Shown piece by piece: positions 42,321-42,339 of a stretch of 42,339 nucleotides of DNA; position 1 is the stretch's first letter, and each line of letters opens with the position of its first letter. Under the pieces are notes generated by a model. The model was not told where the DNA came from. It saw only the letters and a program-made list of their open reading frames with translations, and searched no databases. The position numbers and the translations under genes are program-made. The stretch is from CAYZFD01 sp964477735. GTDB taxonomy: Bacteria > Bacteroidota > Bacteroidia > Flavobacteriales > Flavobacteriaceae. The stretch is taken from contig CAYZFD010000010.1 in the NCBI GenBank assembly GCA_964477735.1, forward strand, positions 1 through 42,339. The letters run 5' to 3'.

Positions 42321-42339
42321 GAACTAATTTGTAAATTTA

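Noticed and set aside
1..42339. Mobile elements, CRISPR arrays, prophage or toxin-antitoxin genes
   Set aside because: No transposase, integrase, direct-repeat array or recognisable toxin-antitoxin pair was seen on either strand.

Overview
The window reads as core chromosome of a Bacteroidota member, most likely family Flavobacteriaceae, probably from a draft or metagenome assembly because it holds two 100-N scaffold gaps (39410-39509 and 40691-40790). The evidence is: an alternative complex III cytochrome (actA) beside a SPOR protein and infB; DUF2723/GT117, DUF4270 and SprA-like proteins; a UDP-galactose-epimerase-like threonine dehydrogenase; almost no Shine-Dalgarno sequences; and the Bacteroidota promoter -7 element TAnnTTTG, found exactly in front of at least fifteen genes. 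I see no mobile element, prophage, CRISPR array or plasmid function.

Layout. 1-1505: truncated actA (minus strand) and a divergent small SPOR-domain protein. 1502-6160: the minus-strand translation/transcription operon rimP-nusA-infB, preceded by tRNA-Gln. 6277-9837: a giant DUF2723 membrane glycosyltransferase-like protein. 9842-11415: a cysteine-less thioredoxin-fold protein and a membrane metallophosphoesterase on the minus strand. 11538-14357: polA. 14478-17233: the ribosomal cluster rplM-rpsI-rpsB-tsf, with a structured leader before rpsB. 17309-18727: a CarboxypepD_reg-like exported protein set between tsf and pyrH. 18804-20074: pyrH-frr. 20125-25505: an RND/MMPL transporter, asnS and rpoN. 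25500-27676: the divergent threonine-to-glycine pair (SDR-type threonine dehydrogenase and kbl). 27683-29055: a small membrane protein and an exported PHP-domain phosphodiesterase. 29119-31743: a DUF4270 lipoprotein and an orphan GT5 N-terminal domain. 31831-35368: panC, panD, a flippase-like membrane protein and radA. 35365-37169: xth and an aldo/keto reductase. 37263-40690: a SprA-like outer-membrane barrel broken by gaps. 40791-42308: glyS, whose 3' end is lost in the second gap.

How the genes work together. Most are housekeeping: translation (infB, nusA, rimP, ribosomal proteins, tsf, frr, asnS, glyS, tRNA-Gln), DNA repair (polA, radA, xth), pantothenate synthesis (panC, panD), UMP phosphorylation (pyrH) and threonine catabolism. 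The lineage-specific part is envelope biology: DUF2723, DUF4270, the SprA-like barrel, the SPOR protein and actA.

The most interesting items are: (1) the pair of a probably non-catalytic half-size glycogen-synthase-like protein with a DUF4270 lipoprotein carrying thrombospondin-type-3 calcium repeats; (2) the rpsB leader, with competing helices next to the start codon; (3) a thioredoxin fold lacking both active-site cysteines; (4) panD and glyS, whose -7 boxes lie only 4 nt from the ATG, suggesting leaderless mRNAs; (5) the SprA-like barrel, whose apparent ORF end across the gap is an artefact. Family assignments rest on motif recognition only; no database search was run.
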